DNA of 64,000 nucleotides, from assembly GCA_037127255.1 (NCBI GenBank), contig JBANSL010000005.1, positions 75,521,160-75,585,159 of the forward strand, written 5' to 3'. Origin of the DNA: Persicaria tinctoria. Lineage: Eukaryota > Streptophyta > Magnoliopsida > Caryophyllales > Polygonaceae. Position numbers and translations under genes: made by a program. This document shows, in pieces, positions 10,655 through 21,513 of the stretch. The notes beneath the pieces are model-generated. The model was not told the DNA's origin and ran no database searches. It saw only the letters and a program-made list of their open reading frames with translations. The first letter of the stretch is position 1; each line of letters starts with the position of its first letter.

Positions 10655-10976
10655 TGCATACCGATGTTGGACTACTACAGCGACGACCTCCCGTTGGTTT
10701 GTACTATGTATGCTTCATCGGAGTGTTTCTTTGGGCTCAACTTGAACCCGCTTTGCAACCCTGGCGAGGCAGCTTACATGATTCTCCCAAGCATGACGTA
10801 TTTTGAGTTCTTACCGTTGAAGAGGCAAGGGGAAGGCAGAGCCGACCACATTGTTGGCCCTTCAACAGACGGGCCTCCGACGTCGTTGGTGGAGGAGGAA
10901 GAGGAGAAGCTAGTTGATCTTGTTGATGTTGAGCTGGGAAAGGAGTATTGCTTGTTGTCACTACTTATACAGGTAA
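10655..10976 (+). pseudogene. Second GH3 synthetase fragment
   Basis: The plus-strand frame reads [20 protein letters not shown], then CFFGLNLNPLCNPGEAAY, YFEFLPL, an acidic insertion and LVDLVDVELGKEY. It corresponds to about 100 residues of the GH3 core, overlapping the region carried by the first fragment. It ends at an apparent splice donor (CAG|GTAACT, 10976), whereas the first fragment reads on through the equivalent place. Upstream and downstream exons are missing. It faces away from the first copy, toward the right arm of the shared inverted repeat. Confidence 0.85.
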
Positions 10977-11097
10977 CTAATTAATTGACTAATTTGATAT
11001 ATGCTTCTTCATGAAAGTACTTATTGGCCGGTTAAGAACAGTGATTAAGGTGTTAATTGTTAGCAGACATGATTTATACTTGTGCATATTGTACTCT

Positions 11098-11820
11098 CAA
11101 GGTTTTTACCCAATGATATATATACAGGAGTATACCTCTGAGATCCGGTAATGACTCAGTTATCCAAACATTTACATGGTATCAGCCTTTTTTGTGAAAC
11201 CCTAAATCTTCCGTTTCACAAATCGATCCGTCGTCGCTCTGAGCCGCCGCCAACCTGTTGCCGCTGCCACCCCTCCAGGATAGCAATGACCTTAAAGTCA
11301 ATAGATTAAGATGGATATGGCAAAGGGAAAATGCAATGGATTTGTGAAGCCAGCACCGAGAACACATACACACACATATGTACACACACATACACATACG
11401 TACATATGTATATATGTATATATACACTGGGGTGGAGGCGGGGTATGCGGTGGCTCGAGCCCCCTGGAAATTTAAAAAATAAAAATAAAAATTATTTTTT
11501 ATACATATAGTAAAAGAGGGTAATTAAGATACAAAACAACATTGTAGCACAAGTGGTTGGAGGGTGGAGTGGGGTGAAGGTCTTGAGTTCGAATGTACAC
11601 ATATGTTAGAGAGAGAGAGAGAGAGATAGATGAAGAAGATAGGAATTGTAATTGGAATTCATTCATTGATGCCCGGTACATTAATACACATTGTTGGTAT
11701 TTATAATCCCAAATCCAACTTTCTACTAATTTCATGTATTATCCCTATTATACTAATTCATAACAAAAACTTAAAACAATTACAAAATAAATTTAAAAAA
11801 TAAAAATAAAACTAGATATA
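11098..11820. other. Simple-repeat-rich spacer, no gene seen
   Basis: The stretch holds CA/TA-type repeats (11355-11425), a GA run (11607-11626) and AT-rich sequence. A C/G-rich island at 11220-11280 resembles a captured exon but matches nothing I know. Confidence 0.5.
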
Positions 11821-11824
11821 ATTG

Positions 11825-12037
11825 GTTCGGTAGGAATTGGTTGGTATTGCCGTACCAACCAATTTCAAATTGGTTGGTAATGGTAATACCAACTTTTTCA
11901 TTTTCATTACCATTACCGTACCAAGTTTTGGAACTTGGTTCGGTATACTGATCCAATTATATTGGTTCGGTTGGTACATATTGGTTTGTTTTTTTATGGG
12001 AATTTTCCCCCGGCCCTAGTACCACCCACAAGTCATG
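11825..12037 (-). mobile_element. hAT-like terminal sequence and right arm of inverted repeat
   Basis: The segment is built from GGTTCGGT/TTGGTTGGTA-type short direct and inverted sub-repeats and ends ...TTTTCCCCCGGCCCTAG TACC. Read from the other strand it starts CTAGGGCCGGGGGAAAA, as in hAT termini. Bases 11995-12037 form the right arm of the inverted repeat paired with 5414-5455. Confidence 0.5.
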
Positions 12038-12284
12038 GTTACCACAGTACATTACCATGTTTACCATTTTGTACTTATGTTTGTATTTTTTTGAAAACCC
12101 TTGGCTACCGTCCGGTATCCATCAAAGTTATCGAACAAAAAAATATGGTTACAAAAAATAATATGGTTACCACATGTTAAAAGTTCAAATAAACCAAGTT
12201 CGCAACCAATAAAACATGATAATAAAAAACAAAACAATAGAAAGGACCAATTTAGGTCAAAATCAAAACAATACCAATTTGTGT
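12038..12284. other. AT-rich spacer, no gene seen
   Basis: The stretch has GGTTAC-containing short repeats (TATGGTTACAAAA / TATGGTTACCACA near 12143-12175) that may be sub-terminal parts of the hAT-like element. Nothing coding is visible. Confidence 0.4.
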
Positions 12285-12420
12285 TTGTCTGTTTGAACGA
12301 ACTAACGAAGAGACTAGAAACAATAGAAATGACTAATTTAGGTCAAAATCAAAACACAAAATATAAAGTAAAAACTAAAATAAAAAACTTAAAACTTAAA
12401 GGTAAAAACAACAAAATATT
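12285..12420 (+). repeat. Dispersed repeat, copy 2
   Basis: Direct repeat of 6943-7072 (see there). Just upstream (12220-12270) part of the motif is repeated again. Confidence 0.7.
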
Positions 12421-12429
12421 AAATAATAA

Positions 12430-12485
12430 TCCCCTGAAATATAAAAGCAAAAGCCTTCTTTGTGCAAAAGATTTTGCCACGTGTC
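12430..12485 (+). other. Candidate Helitron 5' terminus
   Basis: TCCCCTGAAATATAAAAGC, with host A before it, is followed about 35 bp later by GCCACGTGTC. This matches the general style of plant Helitron 5' ends (TC, then A-rich, then a CACGTG-type box). Confidence 0.5.
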
Positions 12486-12901
12486 TAGCAGAGATTTCTT
12501 GAAGGTTTTAGACAGCGGTTGTTTTTCTCTTTCTTTTCTTCCTGCTTCTTCTCTCCAAACTCCTCTTCTTCCAAGCGGTTTCCAATTCTCGATTTCCTTA
12601 GACTACTCTAGAAACTGTTCGTCAGCGGTTTTTCTTCCGCTCCTCTTCTTCCAATTCTCGATTTCCTGAGTTGCCGGCTTCCGATCGCCAGGGCTGTGGG
12701 ATGCCGGCCGGAGCCCTGAGATTATCACCAACACCGTTTGTTAAATAAATAAATAAATCACTTAACGCGTTTGGCTTTGGGCGAGCGAACAAAGCGAAGG
12801 CAAAAGGAGCGGAGGACGAAGGCTCGAAGGCGAAGTCCACAGCAGCCAGCAGCTTCCGATTGCCAGGGATGAGTCACCGGTTTCCGATCGCCAAGGCTGG
12901 G

Positions 12902-13145
12902 ATGCCTGCGAGGCTGAGACGCCTGATCACCTTCTTCAACTAGAGGCCATAGGGTTGCTGCTGCAGGATGCTTGAAACTGCGAAATCGGGTGAAAATTTG
13001 GGCGACATTTGCGAAATTGGCAAGCTTTCTTCGATTTTCATACGGTTTCCGGTTGGTTTGCTTCAGTTCTTCCATGATTGAATCATTTTGCCTCTTGATA
13101 TGAGTTTCGGAATGGTTCTAGGGCTAATTTTGCCATAAATTTGTG
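12902..13145 (+). repeat. Direct repeat, copy 1 (copy 2 at 13738-13985)
   Basis: About 245 bp, from GATGCCTG through TTCTTCGATTTTCATA to GCCATAAATTTGTGAAT, recur with scattered differences at 13738-13985. Copy 1 lies upstream of the eEF1B-beta fragment, copy 2 directly after its third exon, so the duplication brackets the fragment. Confidence 0.85.
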
Positions 13146-13290
13146 AATTTGATTGGTTGTTTGTGAATTTGTGAATTTGGATCGAATTTGTTCGCTTTGC
13201 TCTTCGTTACAATTTATCAGTGTTATATTTTAGATTTTTCTCTAATTTTCGCAATTCAATCACCTAAACTTGTGAAAACTATTGATGCAG

Positions 13291-13750
13291 ATCAACAAGT
13301 TAGCAGCTTCCATGGTCGTGTTTAACAACCTCGGATCCGACGATGGCCTCGAGAAGCTTGATGACTACCTCCTACCCAGGAGTTACGTCACTAGGTGAGT
13401 CCTTTATTATTCGTTATTGGATCTGTCTTTGTTCCCAATTGGAAATTTGGTATCCTTATTATCTCAGTCGTGGTTTCTTTTAGTTTCCAAGCTTTGAAGG
13501 ACGATCTCACTATGTACTCCGCCATTCCTAAGCCCCCTTCACCGAGCTTCGTCAATGCTTCCCGGTGGTACCACCACATTGATGCTCTGTTAAGGATCTC
13601 GTAAGTCATGGCGTTAAATCGACTTTATGTGACTGTGATTAAATTTGTGTTTTTTTTTCTTCCCAAATTCAGTGCCTTTATGTGTGTAATCTACCTTTTC
13701 GTGTAACAGTGGAGTTTCTGGTGATGGATGTGGCGCGGGATGCCTCTGAG
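13291..13750 (+). pseudogene. Captured eEF1B-beta (elongation factor 1-beta) fragment
   Basis: Exon 13291-13394 has the start codon at 13312 and encodes MVVFNNLGSDDGLEKLDDYL followed by LPRSYVT. Exon 13484-13600 encodes KDDLTMYSAIPKPPSPSFVN and RWYHHIDALLRIS. Exon 13710-13748 begins GVSGDG and stops at TGA. Splice sites GT and AG are intact (13395, 13482-13483, 13601, 13708-13709). The family is the guanine-exchange subunit of eEF1, whose N-terminal domain has this SY(I/V)...KDDLTVY...HIDALLRISG pattern. The catalytic C-terminal domain is missing; the third exon runs into copy 2 of the local duplication. Confidence 0.82.
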
Positions 13751-13985
13751 GCTGAGACACCTGACCACCTTCTTCAACCAGCAGCAGAGGCCAGAGAGTT
13801 GGTGCTGCAGGATGCCTGAAACTGCGAAATTGGGCGAAAATTTGGGCAAAATTGATAAGTTTTCTTCGATTTTCATATGGTTTCTAGGGTTTCCGGTTGG
13901 TTTGCCTGAGTTCTTCCATGATTGAATCGTTTTGCCTCTTGATATGAGTTTTGGAATGGTTCTAGGGCTAATTTTGCCATAAATT
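13738..13985 (+). repeat. Direct repeat, copy 2
   Basis: See 12902-13145. This copy supplies the stop that ends the eEF1B-beta reading frame. Confidence 0.85.
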
Positions 13986-14109
13986 TGTGAATATTATTGA
14001 TTGTTTGTGTTCATATAGCTAATCAGATTTGTATGTGAATTGATTTTTTTGTTGATTGGTTGTTTTTGAATTTGATTGGTATGTGAATTGATTTTTTGTT
14101 GATTGGTTT

Positions 14110-14310
14110 TTTCAAATTGATGCAGTTTTAGGGTTTATTTTTTATTTTGTGGGGGGTGAAGGAAGCAAAAGAGGAAGCCAAAAGATGGTGGCGGTGATGG
14201 GATCATCATATATTTGAGATCATCAGTTTTAGGGTTTACTTTTTATTTTGTGGGGGGTGAAGCAATCAAAGTAGGAAGCCAAAAGATGGTGGGGGTGAAG
14301 GGGTCATCGG
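14110..14310 (+). repeat. Short tandem duplication, no gene
   Basis: A unit of about 95 bp beginning TTTTAGGGTTTA and containing TGTGGGGGGTGAAG and GGAAGCCAAAAGATGGTGG occurs twice (about 14126 and 14227). The rest of 13986-14760 shows no recognisable exon. Confidence 0.65.
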
Positions 14311-14762
14311 ATATGGCTGAATCTGGGCGGATGACTCCCTCTCCACTTCCCGTTCACCACACCCTGTTCTTAGGTAATTTGTTGATTGTTGTATCCCTAA
14401 TTCCAGAATAGTTTTCCATTGAGACTTTTTTGTTGCTCTTCTTTGTGTGTTTTTCTCTTTCTTCTTTGTTAGAGCTATCTAATTGAAATTTTTTAGCTTC
14501 GTATTGTTTAGTTACACAAATATGAATATGTCATTTTAGCTAAAATGGCATATTCATATTTGGGTGGTGTTTTCACATTTCAGTTATGGTTGTACTAAAT
14601 TTGAGCAATAATAGATTCACACTTAAGCTGCACTAAATTTCAATTTTTGGTGTCTTCAGCTGCTGTAATTTTCAGATTTGGTTGGCTTCAGCTGTAAAAA
14701 TCAGATTTGGGGTCATATAAGTAAACTTAACCTCCATTTTCTTTGAAATTTTTTGATAGCCG

Positions 14763-15057
14763 CAGAAAGTAGACTATAAGGAGGAAGTTTCTGAGAGAGT
14801 TATGCAAGGTTTTGTCATTTCTCATAGCAAGCACAAGGGACAGGTATCACCTGCCCAACTTTTAACTTAATTCGCCCTTGTAGATATTTATCAATTGTCT
14901 TTGTAGGGATGCTTTCATTGAACTCGACTGACACTATTTTTTACTTCTGCAGTATGCATTACGGAAGTTGTATCATGAGAATTCAAAGCTTCTTTGTGTG
15001 TTATACACAACATCAACTTGTGGTTCATGTAGGACCTTAAAACCAATTCTTAACAAG
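14763..15057 (+). pseudogene. Captured NTRC thioredoxin-domain exons
   Basis: Exon 14763-14843 ends with SKHKGQ before GTATCA. Exon 14953-15057 encodes [20 protein letters not shown] and [13 protein letters not shown] before GTAATA. The pattern [14 protein letters not shown]...[17 protein letters not shown] is that of the C-terminal thioredoxin domain of chloroplast NADPH-thioredoxin reductase C (NTRC), which reduces 2-Cys peroxiredoxins. The active site here reads CGSC instead of CGPC. The reductase part and remaining thioredoxin exons are absent, so this is a fragment. Confidence 0.8.
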
Positions 15058-15263
15058 GTAATACATCACCTGGTGTAAGTTCTGAACATATGCAGTAGTT
15101 TGGCGGCCAAACTTTGGCCTGTAAGTTGTAGAGATTGAATCTGGTCAGTGTTTCGACTTTCGATCTTCGTACTAGGTTGTTGTTGTTGTTGTTGTTGTTA
15201 TATTTGTAGATGACTTTTATTTATTTATATTGAATTTGTATATATTGCAAATGTTATGATCAG

Positions 15264-15632
15264 GCTGAAAATATAGTGTCTATCCACGATGTTCCCAACA
15301 TTTGGCACATTCCACTTATCCTAAGAGTAAGTTTCGTGTCGTGTTTGTGGATTTTCATTATTTTCAACAGAAGGGCAAACATGCTTAACCTGTTTCCTTC
15401 TCACTTGGTCCTTTTCTTAAAACAGGAAGCACATGAAGCCATCTTGAAAGTTTTGAACCTTTTTAGGTCTGCCTTTTTCTCCTTTGCGTTCTTTTTCTAT
15501 ATTATGTTTATATTAGTGTGTTTCCTTCTCACTTGGTCCTTTTCTTTTGTGGGTTTTGGCTCTGGTGGAGAGCCTGCACTGGAAGAGTGCACTTCAAGGA
15601 TTGAAACCTTTGACAACCAGCCTGCATGAGCA
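15264..15632 (+). pseudogene. Captured CTP synthase exons
   Basis: Exon 15264-15326 encodes AENIVSIHDVPNIWHIPLIL. Exon 15426-15466 encodes EAHEAILKVLNLF. A third at about 15570-15632 encodes EPALEECTSRIETFDN, then shifts frame before an LHEH-like end. Plant CTP synthase (UTP plus glutamine to CTP) has the same consecutive segments (DVPNIWHIPLLLR, AHEAILK.LNL, EPALEEWTSR) at the junction of its synthetase and glutaminase domains. The splice sites are kept, but the third exon is frameshifted and both domains are missing. Confidence 0.82.
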
Positions 15633-15639
15633 TGTGAGT

Positions 15640-17200
15640 TTAAAACTTACTCTTTTGTTATCATTTAATTTCATTAGTTTTTTTTTATTCCAATTTATGA
15701 GTTCAATTTGGGGTTTTTTCTTGGTCTAATCATTGTACGCGATGTCTTTATGATTATCAATTGTTTTTCCCTATCTTGATGTATTTGGTTGAATGTAAGA
15801 ATGTCTGGGCTGATTTATGAATTAAGATAGATAAAGTTGCTCTTAGTTTATAGGTTAGTTGCATTGGGAAAAAAAAATTATGAGACCCTTTCAAGAACCT
15901 TACCATCACTCTTGCTGCTAGAGAATACACAAGGTTGGTTTTTTAATCCTTTCCTTACTCTTTTTGTCTCATGTATTGTGCTTCTGATTTTTGGCAAAAT
16001 ATGATTTTTGGGTTTTGATTTCTGTCATGTATATGAGTGAGAAGGGAAATCTGATTTGTGTCATGTATCTGCATGAAAGTAGAAATCTGATTTCTGTAAT
16101 GTATAGGAGTCAAAGGCGAAATCTTATTTCTATCATACAACTATACTACATGTCCTTTGTTATGCTATTTGATTGCTGATTTTTGGGCTTTTGCTATGCT
16201 TATGATTTCTGTCATACAAGTAGATTTCTGCTATCCTATGCTACTGATGTTTTCTTCAAGTCCTTGATTTTTTTGGTGAACTTTTGATGTAGAGAGTGAT
16301 CTTAGATGCATAGTAGTAACCATGACATTAGTAAAAGTTTAAATCTGATTTGTTTGTAGCATCAGGTAATTAGTGGTCCTAGATACTTCTATTCTAACCT
16401 TATATAAATAATGGTTATTTTATTTCCAAAAAACAAATGAAGTAATTGGATGTATCTCTTTGTATGCATTGACTATTATTACTCAAGCACCCATCTATTT
16501 AACTTTTTTGTAAAACCATTCATAACTTAAAAGGCATTTTCACCTTCAAAACCTTTTGTAAATGGGTGGTAGATTTTAGAGATCTTATCATATAGGCAGT
16601 TGTGTGGAAAATAAAATAGAATGAATCATAAGCTGATAAAACTAATGAATTGAGAATGTTTTCTTTTCTAAAAAAAATTATGGACAGATATTCATTTAAC
16701 AAAGAGAATATAATTTAGATTTTAGAGAACTATGATAGAACAACTAAATATGGATTTTAGAGAATTATGACAAAACAACAGATAGATTTCAGATTTTATA
16801 GAAATATATATGGAGTGACGTTCTTTTAGAGAATTCAGATTTAAGAGAACAATTTTTTTATTTAGAATTCAAAAGTCAGAACTAAAGACAAACAACTGAA
16901 TTTAGAATTCAGATTAAAAAATAAATTAGGAATTTCAGAATTCACATTAGGAATCAAGAATAAACATATAGGCAGAACTGCCGTGGAAAAAAAATAGAAT
17001 GAATCATAAACTGATAAAACTAATGACTTCAGGATGTTTTTTTTTCCTCCAGAAAAAAAATTGTACAGAACCGAATTCATATTTTGGAGAATTATGATAA
17101 AAAAAAAACTGAATTCAAATTTTAGAGAATTATGATAAAAACAACTTAATTAAGATTTTACTAGGGTTATATTATTTACGGGACTAAACTTTATTTATGA
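15640..17200. other. AT-rich spacer within the chimeric region, no gene seen
   Basis: Several local duplications occur: CTGATTT(G/C)TGT-type units around 16000-16140, and 16555-16700 resembling 16965-17100 (both with GAATGAATCATAA(G/A)CTGATAAA). No exon was recognised. Confidence 0.5.
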
Positions 17201-17206
17201 TATCAG

Positions 17207-17263
17207 GTGAATCCACGTACGCACCAGCTGAAGATCTGTGATTTTGGAAGTGAAAAAGTATTG
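17207..17263 (+). pseudogene. Captured GSK3/shaggy-like kinase exon
   Basis: A single 57-bp exon between AG (17205-17206) and GTATGC encodes VNPRTHQLKICDFGSEKVL. It contains the DFG magnesium-binding motif and matches the GSK3/shaggy pattern [20 protein letters not shown]; the usual Ala after GS is Glu here. The exon has kept its frame and splice sites, but no neighbouring kinase exon is present. Confidence 0.8.
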
Positions 17264-17884
17264 GTATGCTTCTATATTTTGGAAAGAATGTTGTTAATGG
17301 CACAGGACATATATTTCTTTGTTCAGTGTGATTAATCCTTTGCATTTTTATTGATTTATTCGAGTTTAGGAATAATTGATCCCCTCTTTGTGTTTGATTT
17401 GCTTCGAAATTTCGAGTATTATGAGTTATTAACCAAGTATGAATTGAACATGACAAGTTTCTATAAGCTCTTCAGCTACGAGTCCCTTTCTCTCTCTCTT
17501 CAATTGCGTTTTTATTGATTATTCGAGTTTAGGAATAATCGATCCTCTCTTTGTGTTTGATTTGATTCGAAACTCACCTACACCCTAGGCCTCACCCCGA
17601 TGCAGTGTGTCCGCCAAGCTTATTTTAGAACATTGTTAATCGTATATCTAGAGTAAGAGTGACTGCTTTTATGGAGTTTGGCTTCACTTTATTGCTCCTC
17701 TTTCAGTTTGGTTTTATGGGCCTTGGCTATCTCACGAGGTACTTTTGCTCTAAATAAAAGGGATGCATTTAGATTGATCTGAGTCTTTTATGTTGGAAGT
17801 CTTTATTTGCTTCTAATATGCTACCATGTCCATTTTAGGCGCCTTTGAAAGAAATGGGATTTAATCACTTCTTTCCTTTTGCAG

Positions 17885-18168
17885 AGAGAGATGAAATAAT
17901 AAAAGATATTGGGCAATTATGCACACAACAAGCTGGCCCTAGCTACCTCCTCCTTGCCACTAGAATGCGTTTCCAGAGGTATGAACTGTAACCTCTAGAT
18001 GGAGGATATTCTGTTTAAAATTTTGTAGAAAGCTGCAATCCAAATTGAAAAGTTTTCCCAAATGTTTGCTTTATCGTCTTTACAGAAGTTGGAAGCTGAG
18101 AGGCAACTTAAAATTTTCCAAGGGAATATTGCAGCTGCTTTTGCTGACCAGATAATGCGTTTATGGAG
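17885..18168 (+). pseudogene. Two exon-like segments of unrecognised protein(s)
   Basis: Segment 17885-17978, after a pyrimidine tract and GCAG, encodes RDEIIKDIGQLCTQQAGPSY and LLLATRMRFQ. Segment 18086-18168, after TACAG, encodes KLEAERQLKIFQGNIAAAFA and DQIMRLW. Both end AG|GT. The reading phases do not join in frame, so they may come from different genes or have lost an exon. I do not recognise the family; codon structure and splice sites make real exons likely. Confidence 0.5.
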
Positions 18169-18296
18169 GTTAAGATCTTCCTCTCTTTGTGTTTGATTTG
18201 ATTCGAAATTCCGAGTACTAAGAATGAGTCAGTGGTGGTGAGGTGTATTTACTCCCTCCATTCTTTCGTTCGATGATGTAGATATCTCATTGCAGG

Positions 18297-20042
18297 TGTA
18301 AAGACCGGAATTTAATTAGTATTTATAAAATATCCGTAGGATAATCCGAATATTATCCTCCCTTATGATTATGAAAACCCGGAAAATTTAAAAAATTTTA
18401 TGCCTAGCTTTACATGGATTTAATGACGGAAAAAATATGTCCAAGCCACTTTTCTCGTATCTTATAAACGTAACGGATTTTAACGATTCGCGAGCTCGGG
18501 TTTTACATTATGTTAAAGAGGTCATCCACCCAAATTGCCCAACATTGATCCACCAAACCCTTGACTTGTGGCTTGCTTGTGAATGTAGACATTCAACCAC
18601 TCCCATCTCTTCATCCCATCACCACCCATGCTTTGACTCATGAAGCCAACCACCCCTCTCCTCTATAAGCCTGACCCCAAGACTCATGAGGAGCCCATCC
18701 AAAGAAGCCCCACCGTCACTTGAGAGGAGAGAGAGAGAGAGAAGGAGAGCCTTGCTCCATTTTAGGTCCATTTTGGACAGCCTTCACAAGAAATAGCATA
18801 ACTCCCTCCATACTCATCCAAATTGAGCAAACTCGGTGGCCATGGATCCGTCTTGAACCCAGCTTTCCATACATATCTCATACACAAAACTCCAAGGTCT
18901 TTTGCCCAGCCAAAATTGTCCATCTTTGAAGCTGCAGAAAACTGTTTTTGAAGGGTCTTGAGAGTTTGACTTGATTTCTTGTGTTTGAAAGGTGTTCCGA
19001 AGGACTCCCGAGGGTGTTCTTGAGTCGTTTGTGTGGGATTCTTCGAAGGCTCTTGTTGATTGGATCCTTGGTTGTGCACTTTATTGCTTGCTTATTCTCC
19101 GGACTCCAGGTAAGTCCCCTGGACTTACTCATGATGGATTTATGTGATACTCTTTGTCTTATCGAGAGTCTTCATGCATCACGCGACCTAGTAACATGTT
19201 TAGGAATATAAACTGGTAATATGACGTAGGATGAGCTTAGTAAATCCAATAATTCATATGTATGCTATGTGTCTATGGTAGGACGGCCGTCAAAATCTAA
19301 ATAAATGACTTATACTCGATGGAACACGAATGAAATGGTGAAAGGCTTATGATGAGAAAGAATGAGTATGTTTGAGAAGGATGAGTACGTTTGAGAAGGA
19401 TGAGTACGTTTGAGAAGGATGATGATGATGATGATACGGGCCCTTGTGTGTTTATTTCGCATTTATATATATCTATACACTTGCTTATGTGTTGCATTTT
19501 AACATTCATGTAGTTTAAGTATGCCTCTTTATATGGCACGGAGTGTGCATATTTCCGATGATTGACCCCGATTTATTTCTTGCTTTTAGATTCAGGTACC
19601 CCTTACCCGATATGACTTACTGATGTGGATGGTTGTCGGGACAGACCTTTTGGACGATTAGAGTGAGGGAGGTGCTTGACATTCGCACTCTTTTGCTCAT
19701 ACGTTTTATCGTTTTGACCCGGCGTGGCCGTGGCATTTTGTTGTATTTATGATTTCCGCTTTTATCTCTGTTCAAAACGTTTTCGCGATAGTCTAGGACA
19801 GATGAAGCCTCCAACGGGCTTACGATCTTTTCGGGGTTCGCAATCCCCATCTTTTGACAACTAAATCTTCCGCTTAAATGAACCTAATAATAACTCGTAC
19901 TCGGTCGTAAGATCCAAAGCTCACGGAAGAAGATCAAACTTCTTCTATAACGTTCCCCGATAATCTAGTATTCCGAACCTTATTTACCTTCTAAGTAGGT
20001 TTATGGAGGTTAATTCGGGTACTTAAATTTTGGGTCGTTACA
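18297..20042 (+). repeat. 5' LTR of the gypsy element
   Basis: The LTR runs from TGTAAAGACCGG to GGGTCGTTACA. It contains a GA run (about 18723-18740) and three AGGATGAGTACGTTTGAGA-type units near 19377-19420. The termini TGTAA/TTACA are inverted. Confidence 0.95.
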
Positions 20043-20046
20043 AAGT

Positions 20047-20064
20047 TGGTATCAAAGCCAAGGT
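20047..20064 (+). other. Primer-binding site (Met-tRNA type)
   Basis: TGGTATCAAAGCCAAGG starts 4 nt after the 5' LTR. It matches the initiator-Met tRNA primer pattern of plant retrotransposons (TGGTATCAGAGC). Confidence 0.85.
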
Positions 20065-20466
20065 TGTTCGACCCGAGTACGCACGAGTTAAAAATTAATT
20101 TTCAAAACCCGCCCACCGTTTTGGAAATTTTCAAGGATTTCAAAGTGTTTAAAGGGCAAAGATGAAAACCCTTTGGAAAATGAAAATGGTTAGGATCTTT
20201 ATAGACGAGAGATATGATCGACGGGTAGAGACAAGGCGGTAGGTATCCTTAGAGATGTAGAAGGGTTCGGGTAGATTGCCTAGCTTTTCCTTACAGACGG
20301 GCCTGGAAGACTCCAAGAGAGCAACCATGGTGGTTGGAGTAGGATAGGATTTAGAGGCGGGCTCGCCAAGCTATCCCTCGAAGGATAGCTATCTAGTTAG
20401 CTTCCGTGCGATATAAAATTGTGCCTGTGGGCCATCCCCTTGAAGGGATGTAATTATGTGAAATGA

Positions 20467-21225
20467 ATGTGCCTGAGGGTCGTCTTCCTTGAAGAAGACA
20501 TTTTATTTAGTTGTATATTGAGTACACTTAAATGTCCAGTTGTCAACAAGGTCGACACTCAGATTAGTAGAGGACACGAGAGACCACGTGGCCGAGGTCG
20601 TGGCCACATTCTCGAGACAGAGACTGAGACTGAGACCGATGTTGAGGTCGAGATCCCCAGACAGCACGAGGGAGAGGCTGATAGGGAGCAGCAGGGATCA
20701 GCGATAGAGAGGGCATTACTCGCGTTGCTAGAGCGAGAGAGATCGGTTGGCGTCACCGACTGGGTGAAGAGACTATCACAGAGTAGCCCGCCTATCTTTG
20801 AGGCCAGACCCGGAGAGGATATCGAGCAGTTCTTCAGAGGACTCGAGGGAGTTTTCAGCTTGATTGGAGTACCCGATACGGAGAGACAGAGGCTTGCGGT
20901 TGGGCAGCTTCGAGGAGATGCTTTTGACAGATGGCTTGTCTACCATGATGATCGTACTGCATGGACCTACGAGGAGTTCAGGAAGTTGATGTTGAGAGAG
21001 TAATGTCCATCCGGGACACAAGCAGCACGAGAGGTTGCGTTCTTCAGCACCCGCTATGACCCACGACTATCTATCTCTGAGATCGTCTGCCAGTTCAAGA
21101 AGGAGCTCGTCTATTGTGGAAAGGTCTGTAACACCGACGAGATGCGCATCCGCATGCTTTCTATGAGGCTTCCGCCAGAGGTTCTTCTGATCTCTACCAG
21201 CATGGAGGAAATGACAGATTTCTAG
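20467..21225 (+). pseudogene. gag remnant of the gypsy element
   Basis: The frame includes an Arg/Gly-rich then Glu/Thr-rich stretch and a gag core (FEARPGEDIEQFFRGLEGVF, RLAVGQLRGDAFDRWL, WTYEEFRKLML). TAA stops it at 21001, but homology continues in the same frame (AAREVAFFSTRYDPRLSISE, MRIRMLSMRLPPEVLL) to a further stop at about 21225. The C-terminal zinc knuckle is missing. Confidence 0.85.
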
Positions 21226-21513
21226 AGATGATTCTCCGCTATGATCAGCAGCTACGTCTGACAGCTGCCACGTCTTCAACTTTCCGCACTCCATCTGGCG
21301 GAAAGAGGCCACGACCCGCAGAGCCCAGATCAGCGTCGTTCGAGCGACGAGACTTCTAGACCAGGGATATACGAGCTACTTGTGTTATGTTTTAGAGGTG
21401 GATCACGAGCGAGCTAGCCTGACAGAGGCCCCCGTTGTTAGTGAGTTTGCTGACGTTTCCCAGACGAGCTACCAGGACTTCCGCCACAGCGAGATGTTGT
21501 TTTTGCTATACAA
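21226..21513 (+). pseudogene. Deleted gag-protease junction
   Basis: A remnant with gag-linker-like sequence joins directly to a DQGYTSYLCYVLE stretch and an EFADV stretch that normally lies just before RT. No aspartic protease D(S/T)G motif is present. A 1-nt loss near 21459 shifts the frame before RT. A copy of the element's polypurine-like motif (TTTTAGAGGTGGAT) stands at the junction, about 21390. Confidence 0.7.

Noticed and set aside
18253..18275. ACTCCCTCCATTC, which looks like the start of a Stowaway MITE
   Set aside because: No inverted partner GGAGGGAGT was found on either side of the gypsy insertion.
18437..18643. Frames in the gypsy LTR duplicated at 25251-25457 (and neighbours)
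   Set aside because: They recur only because the LTR is duplicated; no recognisable product.
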